Shown here: one piece after another, positions 18,256-24,767 of the stretch | Layout of the letters: every line of letters begins with the position of its first letter | How positions within the stretch are numbered: the stretch's first letter is position 1 | Origin: Acidobacteriota bacterium | GTDB lineage: Bacteria > Acidobacteriota > Terriglobia > Acidiferrales > UBA7541 | Assembly: GCA_018268785.1 (NCBI GenBank) | Contig: JAFDVY010000035.1 | Span: 1-32,273, forward strand | Direction: 5' to 3' | DNA: 32,273 bases | Position numbers and translations under genes: made by a program | The notes under the pieces: model-generated | What the model was told of the DNA's origin: nothing | The model's database searches: none | The model's input: the letters and a program-made list of their open reading frames with translations, nothing else

Positions 18256-19962
18256 ATGGCAGACACTCACACCAAGACTTCTTCGTTAGCCGAATCATTC
18301 GCCAAACGCAGTCCTTCCGAGCGCGAAAGAGCCTGGGAGAAGAACACGCTTGCGCCGACGCTCGCAAAGAGCCCGGAGCGCCAGGCCGAATTCACTACGA
18401 TTTCCGGTCACCGGATTGAGCGTCTCTACACTCCAGCCGACCTTCCCAATTGGAATCCTGACGCCGATCTTGGCCAGCCCGGTGAGCCGCCGTATACTCG
18501 CGGCATTCACGCCACAATGCACCGCGGGCGTCTCTGGACCATGCGCCAGTTCGCTGGCTTTGGCACAGCGGAAGATACGAATGAGCGATTCCGCTATCTC
18601 CTCGCGCAAGGCCAGTCAGGGCTTTCCACAGCCTTTGACCTGCCTACCTTGATGGGCTACGACTCCGATCACCCGCTTTCCGAAGGCGAAGTCGGCAAGT
18701 GCGGTGTGGCCATCAGCTCCCTTGCCGACATGGAAGTTCTCTTTGACCAGATTCCTCTGTCGAACGTGACGACTTCGATGACGATCAATTCGCCAGCAGC
18801 CGTGATTTGGGCCATGTACCTCGCCGTAGCGGAAAAACAGGGCGCCGACCTCTCTAAAATTTCCGGCACATTACAAAACGACATCCTCAAGGAATACATC
18901 GCACAGAAGGAATACATCTACCCGCCCGAGCCATCCATGCGGCTCGTGATTGATACGTTCGAGTTCGGCGCAAAACACACACCCAAGTTCAATACAATTT
19001 CCATCAGCGGCTATCACATTCGCGAGGCGGGGTCGACTGCAATTCAGGAACTTGCGTTCACTCTGCGCGACGGCATGGAATATGTGGAGTGGGGTTTGCG
19101 CCGCGGCTTGGAAATTGACGAGTTCGCCCCGCAGCTTTCGTTCTTCTTCAACGCGCATAGCGACTTCTTCGAAGAAATCGCCAAGTACCGTGCGGCGCGC
19201 CGCATCTGGTACAAGGCGATGACCGAGCGTTACGGAGCAAAGAGTGCCCGCTCCTATGCGCTGCGCTTTCACACGCAAACAGCCGGCTGCTCGCTCACGG
19301 CGCAGCAGCCATACAACAACGTCGTTCGCACCGCGTTGCAAGCCCTCGCTGCCGTTTTGGGTGGCACACAATCGCTGCATACCAATTCGCTGGACGAAGC
19401 ATGGGCGCTGCCCACTGAATTTGCCGCAACGATCGCTCTTCGCACCCAGCAAATCATTGCGCATGAAACCGGCGTCGCCAGCACCGTCGACCCGCTCGGC
19501 GGTTCCTACTTCGTTGAAACGCTCACCAATGAAGTCGAACGCGGCGCATGGGACTACATCAAGAAGATTGACTCCCTCGGCGGCATGGTTGCCGCCATCG
19601 AACGCGGATTCCCGCAGCGCGAAATTGCCGAAGCCTCTTATCGTTACCAGCGCGAACTCGATAACAAAGAAAAGCTTATGGTCGGCGTGAATGCATTCGT
19701 TTCCGAAGAGAAACCTTTGGACATTTTGCAGATCGACGAAACAGTGGCGCATCGCCAGGCGGCTCGCCTGAAAAAGCTTCGTGCCGAGCGCTCCAACGAC
19801 GATGTCGTCCGACGCCTCTCCGCACTCCGTACCGCTTCCAAAACAAGAGACAACCTGATGCCATTCATCCTCGACGCAGTCAAATCCTATGCCACCCTCG
19901 GCGAAATCTGCGACGCACTGCGCGACACCTTCGGCACTTACGAAGAAGTTGCCATCACATGA
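18256..19962 (+). CDS. icmA: B12-dependent acyl-CoA mutase large subunit, isobutyryl-CoA mutase type (methylmalonyl-CoA mutase family)
   Basis: A 568-residue catalytic TIM-barrel subunit without its own B12 domain, the length of IcmA-type chains. CoA-channel and active-site motifs are [20 protein letters not shown] (80-99), [20 protein letters not shown] (122-131), [20 protein letters not shown] (205-224) and [12 protein letters not shown] (248-259, His254). Methylmalonyl-CoA mutase holds the substrate carboxylate with Tyr89 and Arg207 (Propionibacterium numbering, RQY and VRNTYIYPP). Here these are Phe99 and Gln217, the pair known for isobutyryl-CoA mutase, and the Asp typical of 2-hydroxyisobutyryl-CoA mutase (before FDLP) is Ala. 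I infer isobutyryl-CoA/n-butyryl-CoA interconversion; a pivalyl/isovaleryl-CoA mutase is the main alternative. The B12-binding subunit follows after a GxxExxY cassette. No MeaB-like chaperone gene is in the window. Confidence 0.85.
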   Translation: MADTHTKTSSLAESFAKRSPSERERAWEKNTLAPTLAKSPERQAEFTTISGHRIERLYTPADLPNWNPDADLGQPGEPPYTRGIHATMHRGRLWTMRQFAGFGTAEDTNERFRYLLAQGQSGLSTAFDLPTLMGYDSDHPLSEGEVGKCGVAISSLADMEVLFDQIPLSNVTTSMTINSPAAVIWAMYLAVAEKQGADLSKISGTLQNDILKEYIAQKEYIYPPEPSMRLVIDTFEFGAKHTPKFNTISISGYHIREAGSTAIQELAFTLRDGMEYVEWGLRRGLEIDEFAPQLSFFFNAHSDFFEEIAKYRAARRIWYKAMTERYGAKSARSYALRFHTQTAGCSLTAQQPYNNVVRTALQALAAVLGGTQSLHTNSLDEAWALPTEFAATIALRTQQIIAHETGVASTVDPLGGSYFVETLTNEVERGAWDYIKKIDSLGGMVAAIERGFPQREIAEASYRYQRELDNKEKLMVGVNAFVSEEKPLDILQIDETVAHRQAARLKKLRAERSNDDVVRRLSALRTASKTRDNLMPFILDAVKSYATLGEICDALRDTFGTYEEVAIT

Positions 19963-19968
19963 TTTTTC

Positions 19969-19999
19969 TTCTCTGTGACCTCTGTGTACTCTGCGTTAA
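19969..19999 (+). repeat. Left inverted repeat of the GxxExxY cassette
   Basis: This 31-bp stretch matches the reverse complement of 20406-20436 at 26 of 31 positions. It consists of three 9-bp units, CTCTGTGAC, CTCTGTGTA and CTCTGCGTT, starting at 19971, 19980 and 19989. It begins seven bases after the stop codon of the mutase large subunit. Confidence 0.85.
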
Positions 20000-20011
20000 A
20001 ATAAACATCTA

Positions 20012-20461
20012 ATGAACGACACTGAACTCAGCGGGCAAATCATTGGCGCGGCCATAGAAGTTCACAAATTGCTGGGGCCGGGCCTGCTGGAATCCGCTTA
20101 TGAAGAATGTCTCTGCCATGAATTGCATCTAAAAGGGATTCGCTTCTCCAAGCAGAAACCTGTGCCGCTAGTTTATAAGGGAGTTAAGCTGGATTGCGGC
20201 TTTCGCCTCGATCTTCTGGTGGAAGAGCGCATAGTTGTCGAGCTGAAATCCATTGACGGAATCGGTCCAATTCACGAAGCAATTGTTTTGACCTACTTGA
20301 GGTTGTCCGGTAACTCTTTAGCCCTTCTGATCAACTTCAACGTTCCGGTATTGAAAGACGGCATCCGCAGATTCATCATGTCTCGAAACAATGACACGGT
20401 CTCTCTTAACACAGAGGCCACAGAGATCGCAGAGAAGAGGCCAAAATCAAATCATGCCTGA
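20012..20461 (+). CDS. GxxExxY-family protein (PD-(D/E)XK-like fold)
   Basis: A 149-residue protein. It has the family signature GLLESAY at 24-30 (G24-x-x-E27-x-x-Y30) after [15 protein letters not shown], and a nuclease-like core [16 protein letters not shown] with Asp67, Glu77 and Lys79 in PD-(D/E)XK spacing. The family is widespread in Acidobacteria, Planctomycetes and Verrucomicrobia; its function is not established, and nuclease activity is only suggested by the fold. The last 17 or so residues ([10 protein letters not shown]...) are encoded by the right inverted repeat, so the tail is repeat-derived. The stop overlaps the mutase small-subunit start by 8 bp. No RBS is visible. It sits between two subunits of one enzyme, which is best explained by insertion. 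Confidence 0.85.
   Translation: MNDTELSGQIIGAAIEVHKLLGPGLLESAYEECLCHELHLKGIRFSKQKPVPLVYKGVKLDCGFRLDLLVEERIVVELKSIDGIGPIHEAIVLTYLRLSGNSLALLINFNVPVLKDGIRRFIMSRNNDTVSLNTEATEIAEKRPKSNHA
20406..20436 (-). repeat. Right inverted repeat of the GxxExxY cassette
   Basis: The reverse-complement partner of 19969-19999. On the minus strand it contains CTCTGCGAT, CTCTGTGGC and CTCTGTGTT, again an exact 9-bp period. Because the period is three codons, it is translated as a T-E-x-type repeat at the C-terminus of the GxxExxY protein. GAGAAGAGG at its edge (20432-20440) is the only purine-rich stretch before the small-subunit ATG at 20454. Confidence 0.85.
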
Positions 20462-20858
20462 GAAAAAAATTAGAGTATTAATCGCCAAGCCAGGCCTTGA
20501 CGGCCACGACCGTGGCGCAAAAGTCATCGCCCGCGCCCTGCGCGACGCTGGCATGGAGGTCATCTACACCGGCCTCCGCCAGACTCCGGAGATGATTGCT
20601 TCCGCCGCCGTCCAGGAAGACGTCGACGTGATCGGCCTTTCGATTCTTTCTGGCGCGCACAACACCATCTGCCCCCAACTGATGAAGCTCCTTAAAGAAA
20701 AAGGCATGGACGACGTTACCGTCCTGGTCGGCGGCATCATTCCCGAAACTGACATCGCCCCATTGAAAGCCGCGGGCATCGCCCAGATTTTCCTCCCTGG
20801 GACCTCTACGCAAGACATCGTCGACTTCATCCATCAGCGAACCGCACAGCCGAGTTGA
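20454..20858 (+). CDS. icmB: B12-binding small subunit of the acyl-CoA mutase
   Basis: A 134-residue cobalamin-binding Rossmann domain. The DGHDRG motif (16-21) supplies the D-x-H-x-x-G signature with His18 as lower axial cobalt ligand, followed by SIL (63-65) and VGG (92-94) that surround the nucleotide tail of the cofactor. The length matches stand-alone small subunits such as IcmB (about 136 residues). The start is the ATG at 20454 (MPEKKIRV); an ATG in frame at 20391 lies in the preceding gene's repeat-derived end and would add 21 unrelated residues. It pairs with the large subunit at 18256, and the intervening cassette could disturb subunit stoichiometry. Confidence 0.93.
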   Translation: MPEKKIRVLIAKPGLDGHDRGAKVIARALRDAGMEVIYTGLRQTPEMIASAAVQEDVDVIGLSILSGAHNTICPQLMKLLKEKGMDDVTVLVGGIIPETDIAPLKAAGIAQIFLPGTSTQDIVDFIHQRTAQPS

Positions 20859-20946
20859 CAGTGCGCCATTTGCTCCTCCAAACTCGCGCATTTTTCCCCG
20901 AAACCTTATACTCACTTATGGCGAACTTCCGCCGCGAGGAAGCTGC

Positions 20947-22623
20947 GTGACCGCGTCCACTCTGAACTCCAGCGTCAACCGCAAATCTACCGACTTCGAA
21001 AAGAACACACGCCGCATCGTCGAACTCCTCACGCAAATCAAGAACGAAGAACAGAAAATCCGTGAAGGCGGCGGCGCGAAAGCCATCGAGTCACAGCACA
21101 AAAAAGGCCGCCTCACTGCCCGTGAGCGAATCGCAAGACTTATTGACGCCAAGTCGCCATTTTTCGAACTCGGCCTCTACGCCGCCTACGAAATGTACGA
21201 AGAATGGGGCGGAGCACCATCCGCTGGGACCGTCACCGGCCTGGCCACGGTTTGTGGCCGCAAATTTATGGTCATCGCCAACGACGCCACGGTAAAAGCC
21301 GGCGCCTTCTTCCCGATGACCGCCAAAAAAGTCATCCGCGCGCAAAACATCGCCATTGAAAATCGCATTCCGGTCATTTACCTCGTCGATTCCGCGGGAA
21401 TATTCCTCCCGCTCCAGGAAGACGTCTTCCCCGACACCGACGATTTTGGCCGCGTCTTTCGCAACAATGCGGTTATGTCCGCCATGGGCATTCCGCAACT
21501 CACCGCTGTGATGGGCATGTGCGTTGCAGGCGGCGCGTATCTCCCGGTCATGACCGATCACGTCCTCATGACCGAAGGCTCCGGTCTTTTCCTGGCAGGG
21601 CCCGCGCTTGTGCAAGCCGCCATCGGCCAAAAAACTTCTGCCGAAGATTTGGGTGGTGCAAAAATGCACGCGCAAATCAGCGGCACGGTGGACTTTCGCG
21701 AGCCCGACGACGACTCCTGCATCGAAAGGATCCGCGCGCTTGTCGACAAAATGGGCAACGCTCCCGCGCCAATCTTCAACAAAACGGTGACGCGCGATCC
21801 GCTTTTCCCACCCGAGGAAATCTACGGCGTCTTTACGAATGATCCCGGCAAGCAATACGACATGCGAGAAATCATTGCGCGCATCGTGGACGCCAGCGAA
21901 TTCGAAGAATACCGCGCCGAATATGGCGAGACCGTGCTCTGCGGTTACGCGCGCATCGGCGGCTGGGCCGTCGGCATTGTCGCCAATCAAAAGAAACACG
22001 TGCAGACCCAAGCGCGCGGCTCCGATCAAAAACGCATCGAATTCGGTGGCGTTATCTACACCGAAGCTGCGGAAAAATCCGCACGCTTTATTCTCGACTG
22101 CAATCAAAACAAGATTCCATTGATTTTTCTCCACGACGTGAACGGCTTCATGGTTGGCAAGGACGCCGAATGGAGCGGCATCATTCGCGCCGGCGCAAAA
22201 ATGGTCAACGCGGTGTCCAACAGTGTTGTGCCGAAGATTTCCGTCATCTGCGGCGGAAGTTTCGGTGCTGGTCATTACGCGATGTGCGGCAAAGCCTACG
22301 ATCCGCGCTTCATTTTTGCCTGGCCCACAGCGCGCTACGCGGTCATGGGCGGCGACGCAGCCGCTGGGACTCTGGTTGAGATAAAGCTCAAGCAACTCGA
22401 ACGCGAAGGCAAGAAGGTCGACGAAAAGGTCAAAAAGGAATTGTTCGATACCACCCGCGCCACCTACGAACATCAAGCCGACCCGCGTTACGCCGCCGCC
22501 CGACTCTGGGTCGACGCCATCATCGATCCCGCCCAAACGCGAGATGCTCTCATCATCGCTCTTGAAACAGCAGCGCTAAATCCAGAAATCAAAGAATTCA
22601 AGACCGGAGTCTTGCAAACCTGA
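20947..22623 (+). CDS. mccB: Acyl-CoA carboxylase carboxyltransferase (beta) subunit, methylcrotonyl-CoA carboxylase type
   Basis: A 558-residue carboxyltransferase with two crotonase-like halves. The N half has KGRLTARERIARLIDAKSPF, the DSAGIFLPLQEDVFPD stretch, FRNNAVMSAMGIPQ, GGAYLPVMTDH and DLGGAKMHAQISGTVD; the C half has FLHDVNGFMVGKDAE, GGSFGAGHYAMCGKAYDPRF and WPTARYAVMGGDAAAGTL. The F-L-P-L-Q-x-x-V-F-P-D block and the C-terminal signature resemble methylcrotonyl-CoA carboxylase beta more than propionyl-CoA carboxylase. It transfers CO2 from carboxybiotin to 3-methylcrotonyl-CoA in leucine breakdown. The start is GTG at 20947 with GAGGAAGC nearby. A TATACT box (20907-20912) in the 88-bp gap may be an internal -10. 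HMG-CoA lyase follows after 2 bp. The biotin carboxylase/carrier subunit is not in the window. Confidence 0.9.
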   Translation: MTASTLNSSVNRKSTDFEKNTRRIVELLTQIKNEEQKIREGGGAKAIESQHKKGRLTARERIARLIDAKSPFFELGLYAAYEMYEEWGGAPSAGTVTGLATVCGRKFMVIANDATVKAGAFFPMTAKKVIRAQNIAIENRIPVIYLVDSAGIFLPLQEDVFPDTDDFGRVFRNNAVMSAMGIPQLTAVMGMCVAGGAYLPVMTDHVLMTEGSGLFLAGPALVQAAIGQKTSAEDLGGAKMHAQISGTVDFREPDDDSCIERIRALVDKMGNAPAPIFNKTVTRDPLFPPEEIYGVFTNDPGKQYDMREIIARIVDASEFEEYRAEYGETVLCGYARIGGWAVGIVANQKKHVQTQARGSDQKRIEFGGVIYTEAAEKSARFILDCNQNKIPLIFLHDVNGFMVGKDAEWSGIIRAGAKMVNAVSNSVVPKISVICGGSFGAGHYAMCGKAYDPRFIFAWPTARYAVMGGDAAAGTLVEIKLKQLEREGKKVDEKVKKELFDTTRATYEHQADPRYAAARLWVDAIIDPAQTRDALIIALETAALNPEIKEFKTGVLQT

Positions 22624-22625
22624 AT

Positions 22626-23519
22626 ATGGAAAACGTAAAGCTCATCGAATGTCCCCGCGACGCATGGCAAGGCATCCACGAATTCATTCCAACTGAGTTC
22701 AAAGCCAGCTATTTGAAGGAACTTGTCCTCGCCGGCTTCAAGCATATTGACGCCGTCAGCTTCGTTTCGCCCAAACACGTCAAACAAATGGCCGACAGCG
22801 AAGAAGTCATGGCGCGGCTCAACGATTCCCTGCCTGACGATATCGCCAAGCCCGAAATCATCGGCATCGTCGTCAACGAAAAAGGTCTTGCGCGCGCGTT
22901 AAAAACTCCCGGCGTCACCACGATCGGTTACCCCTACTCCATCTCCGCCTATTTCCGCCGCGCCAACGCCAACATGTCCCGCGATGAATCCCGCAAACTA
23001 GTTGAAATTCTCCAAAGGGAAACGCGCGCGGCGAACCGCGACCTAGTCGTCTACATTTCTATGGCCTTTGGCAATCCCTACGACGAGCCCTGGGGCCCCG
23101 AAATCGTCGAAGAAACTCTCGAGTGGCTCAAAGACATCCGAGTTAAAACTGTCTCATTAGCCGACACCGCAGGCACCGCTTCCGCCGAATCCGTCACCGA
23201 AATTTTTCGTCGTTCCACAAGTTGCGTCGCCGGAATGGAAATCGGCGTTCACTTGCACAGCACACCTATGGGTGCCGCAGACAAAATCCTCGCCGCATAC
23301 AACGCAGGCTGTCGCCGCTTTGATAGCGCGCTTACCGGCCTCGGCGGTTGTCCCTTCGCAGGCGACGATCTCGTCGGCAATATCGCCACTGAAGACGTGC
23401 TCGCCGCTCTCAGCCTGGCCGGCTATGGCCCCGAACAGACTGGCCTCAAACTCGAAAAAGTCGTAAAACTTACTAATGAAATTCGTGCGACCTATGCTCA
23501 CGCACCGCTGGTGAACTGA
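22626..23519 (+). CDS. mvaB: Hydroxymethylglutaryl-CoA lyase
   Basis: A 297-residue DRE-TIM lyase that cleaves HMG-CoA to acetoacetate and acetyl-CoA, the last step of leucine degradation. It has catalytic Arg11-Asp12 in ECPRDAWQG, VSFVSPKHVKQMADSEEV (44-61), the metal pair His209-x-His211 in GVHLHST and the active-site Cys242 in TGLGGCPFAGDD. The first loop reads RDAWQG instead of the usual RDGLQN, as in a subgroup I recall from Bacteroidetes-type enzymes; catalytic residues are retained. It lies 2 bp after the carboxyltransferase gene and 9 bp before the hydratase gene, so a shared mRNA is very likely. Confidence 0.9.
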   Translation: MENVKLIECPRDAWQGIHEFIPTEFKASYLKELVLAGFKHIDAVSFVSPKHVKQMADSEEVMARLNDSLPDDIAKPEIIGIVVNEKGLARALKTPGVTTIGYPYSISAYFRRANANMSRDESRKLVEILQRETRAANRDLVVYISMAFGNPYDEPWGPEIVEETLEWLKDIRVKTVSLADTAGTASAESVTEIFRRSTSCVAGMEIGVHLHSTPMGAADKILAAYNAGCRRFDSALTGLGGCPFAGDDLVGNIATEDVLAALSLAGYGPEQTGLKLEKVVKLTNEIRATYAHAPLVN

Positions 23520-23528
23520 GGAGGGCCG

Positions 23529-24317
23529 ATGCACAACTTCACGACGCTGCTTCTCGAAGACCACGGCCCGACCACGAAAATCACCTTCAACCGCCCCGAA
23601 AAGCGCAATGCACTCTCCGCAAAAATGATTTGCGAGCTGCTTACCGCTCTCGACGAAATTGAAAAGACCAAGACTCGCGTCGTCATCCTCACTGGAGCAG
23701 GCACTGCTTTCTGCGCAGGCATGGATCTGGAAATGCTCTCCGCACTCGCCCAGCAAACGCCGCAGGAAAATCAGGAAGACTCGCGCCGCATGGCCCGCAT
23801 GTTCCGGCGCATCTGGAGTTTCCCCAAACCTCTCATTGCAGCGGTCAATGGCCACGCGCTTGCCGGTGGCTGCGGCATTGCCACGCTTTGCGATTTCACT
23901 CTGGCGGTACCTGAAGCGAAATTCGGCTACACCGAAGTTAAAATCGGCTTTCTTCCCGCAATCGTTTCCGTTTTTCTCACACGCCAGATCGGTGACAAGC
24001 GTGCCCGCGATCTTCTCCTCACTGGACGCCTCGTCGAAGCGAAAGAAGCCAAGGAACTGGGCCTCGTCACTGAAATTGTTCCCTCCGACAAGCTGATGTC
24101 CCGCGCCGAAGGGCTTAGCGAACAACTCGTCGCCGCCAGCCCCAGTAGCCTCACTCGCGCAAAACGTCTGCTCACTTCCGCTGCCGCCGCATCAGTCGAC
24201 GCCGACCTGGAACGCGCCGTGCTTGAAAACGCCCGCATCCGCTGCACGCCAGACTTCAAAGAAGGCCTCGCGTCTTTCCTCGAAAAGCGCAAACCCGTCT
24301 GGCAAGGTGAGGACTAG
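23529..24317 (+). CDS. Enoyl-CoA hydratase/isomerase family, likely methylglutaconyl-CoA hydratase
   Basis: A 262-residue crotonase. Features are FNRPEKRNALS (20-30), the oxyanion-hole segments TGAGTAFCAGMDLEML (55-70) and NGHALAGGCGIATLCD (107-122), and catalytic Glu136 in FGYTEVKIGFLPAIV. The second catalytic glutamate of classic crotonase is replaced by Asp158 (ARDLLLTG). The TEVKIGFLPAI wording resembles LiuC/AUH-type hydratases that convert 3-methylglutaconyl-CoA to HMG-CoA, which is the missing step between its two upstream neighbours; that assignment rests largely on context. Translation starts after an excellent AGGAGGG Shine-Dalgarno placed in the 9-bp gap after the lyase stop. Confidence 0.88.
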   Translation: MHNFTTLLLEDHGPTTKITFNRPEKRNALSAKMICELLTALDEIEKTKTRVVILTGAGTAFCAGMDLEMLSALAQQTPQENQEDSRRMARMFRRIWSFPKPLIAAVNGHALAGGCGIATLCDFTLAVPEAKFGYTEVKIGFLPAIVSVFLTRQIGDKRARDLLLTGRLVEAKEAKELGLVTEIVPSDKLMSRAEGLSEQLVAASPSSLTRAKRLLTSAAAASVDADLERAVLENARIRCTPDFKEGLASFLEKRKPVWQGED

Positions 24318-24326
24318 CCCGTCGCT

Positions 24327-24767
24327 ATGAGCGAATTTCACGATACGAGTGTGCGCGTCCGCTACGTCGAAACCGACCAGATGGGCGTCGTTTATCACGC
24401 CAATTATTTGATCTGGTTCGAAGTCGGCCGCGTCGAACTCATGCGAGCGCTCGGCGTCGAATACAAGCGCATGGAATTGGAGGACGATTGCCAGATCGTC
24501 GTTGCCGATGTGAAATGCCGCTATCACCATCCGGCGCGCTATGATGAAATCCTTCGCGTCCGCACTCGCATCGTCGAAACAAAAAACCGCGTCATCCGCT
24601 TCGGCTATGAAATCTTTTGTGAAGCAAACGGCGTTCTGCTCGCTTCCGGAGAAACCACTCACGTCATCTGCGGCAAGAACGGCAAGCCCAAACTTCTCCC
24701 AGAAAAATATCGAGCTATCTTTGGAATGAAATCCGCCCACGCGGCTACCGAAAGTAAATTCTCATGA
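24327..24767 (+). CDS. 4-hydroxybenzoyl-CoA-thioesterase-fold acyl-CoA thioesterase (YbgC-like)
   Basis: A 146-residue single hotdog domain. RVRYVETDQMGVVYHANYLI (10-29) is the YbgC/4HBT active-site motif with catalytic Asp17, followed by WFEVGRVELMRALG and, near the C-terminus, LASGETTHVICG. Such enzymes hydrolyse short- or branched-chain acyl-CoA thioesters in the cytosol, relieving CoA trapping. Its place in the operon suggests a branched acyl-CoA substrate, but specificity cannot be read. It lies 9 bp after the hydratase and overlaps hutH by 4 bp (ATGA). Confidence 0.9.
   Translation: MSEFHDTSVRVRYVETDQMGVVYHANYLIWFEVGRVELMRALGVEYKRMELEDDCQIVVADVKCRYHHPARYDEILRVRTRIVETKNRVIRFGYEIFCEANGVLLASGETTHVICGKNGKPKLLPEKYRAIFGMKSAHAATESKFS

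Larger units (their letters stand above)
19962..20452. mobile_element. Putative small insertion cassette carrying a GxxExxY gene, bounded by inverted repeats
   Basis: A unit of about 490 bp lies between the two mutase subunit genes. It has 31-bp imperfect inverted repeats near its ends (19969-19999 and 20406-20436) and carries one gene for a GxxExxY protein. CATG occurs immediately outside at 19958-19961 and 20453-20456 and could be a 4-bp target duplication, although CATG is itself palindromic, so chance is possible. No transposase is encoded, so mobility would have to be in trans. Boundaries are inferred from the repeats only. Confidence 0.5.

Noticed and set aside
18256..19962. Plain methylmalonyl-CoA mutase annotation for the large subunit
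   Set aside because: Family membership is right, but Phe99 and Gln217 replace the carboxylate-binding Tyr and Arg, so the specific substrate name is not supported.
19962..20452. Ordinary insertion sequence between the mutase genes
   Set aside because: No transposase or DDE-type motif; the only gene is a GxxExxY protein, so only a putative non-autonomous cassette is claimed.
20391..20453. Longer N-terminus for the mutase B12-binding subunit
   Set aside because: The extra residues are encoded by the out-of-frame cassette repeat and precede a normal MPEKKIRV start.
21091..22536. Long minus-strand open frame (481 codons) opposite the carboxyltransferase gene
   Set aside because: It has no recognisable domain and mirrors a gene with clear family motifs; a compositional shadow.
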